From contig QHZV01000275.1 in NCBI GenBank assembly GCA_003224785.1, positions 1 through 5,481 of the forward strand: DNA of 5,481 nt. Direction: 5' to 3'. Positions within the stretch are counted from its first letter, which is position 1; each line of letters opens with the position of its first letter. The notes beneath the pieces are model-generated. The model worked only from the letters and a program-made list of their open reading frames with translations. It did no database searches and was not told the origin of the DNA. This document shows, piece after piece, positions 5,380 through 5,481 of this stretch. Made by a program: the position numbers and the translations under genes. Source of the DNA: Acidobacteriota bacterium (GTDB lineage Bacteria > Acidobacteriota > Terriglobia > Terriglobales > Acidobacteriaceae).

Positions 5380-5481
5380 GTAGTCCTATCTGCCATTGTC
5401 ATCCCCCAAGCTGGACCCCGAAGGAGGGCAGCAGAGGGACCCAACGACTGTGTGAATCGGCGATGCGGTAGGGCAGCGCGA

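Noticed and set aside
5380..5481. Sequence after glmM (GTCATCC ... GAAGGAGGG ... GGGACC) as a terminator or intergenic repeat
   Set aside because: No stable stem with a T-tract is seen. It vaguely resembles GTCATCC-type intergenic repeats, but only one degenerate copy is in the window and no gene could be supported.

Overview
The window looks like a housekeeping segment of an Acidobacteriota chromosome, probably from the Acidobacteriales/Koribacter side of the phylum. This placement is an inference from memory of gene order and small-protein families, not from a search. The supporting features are the rsfS-rlmH pair, an RlmH with a G-x-A-D-G motif in place of G-G-P-E-G, two short conserved hypothetical proteins of acidobacterial type, and the cdaA-cdaR-glmM order. 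Base composition is moderately GC-rich, and every gene reads on the + strand.

Layout: The 3' end of rsfS (ribosomal silencing factor) occupies 2-226. A 110-bp gap follows, filled mostly by an imperfect inverted repeat built on GCAAAG/CTTTGC. Next come rlmH (338-781) and a small coiled-coil hypothetical protein (852-1022). The spacer 1023-1186 holds two kinds of short intergenic repeat and a possible promoter. xseA, the large subunit of exonuclease VII, covers 1187-2557. A 67-residue CxxC...HxC protein (2583-2786) follows and appears frameshifted near its C-terminus. A spacer with a second copy of the AAATCTGTG repeat leads to cdaA (2935-3813, diadenylate cyclase), a cdaR/ybbR reduced to its membrane anchor (3810-3926), and glmM (3997-5379, phosphoglucosamine mutase). 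The last 100 bp hold no gene that I can support.

How the genes work together: rsfS and rlmH both act on the large ribosomal subunit. XseA is a DNA repair and recombination nuclease whose small partner XseB is not in the window. cdaA, cdaR and glmM form the widely conserved c-di-AMP/cell-wall-precursor module, in which CdaR and GlmM are known modulators of CdaA in Firmicutes.

I found no new defence, mobile or biosynthetic system. The points most worth checking are the loss of essentially the whole extracytoplasmic part of CdaR, a clean 15-bp in-frame tandem duplication inside glmM, the probable frameshift in the small CxxC protein, and the degenerate intergenic repeats next to gene starts.
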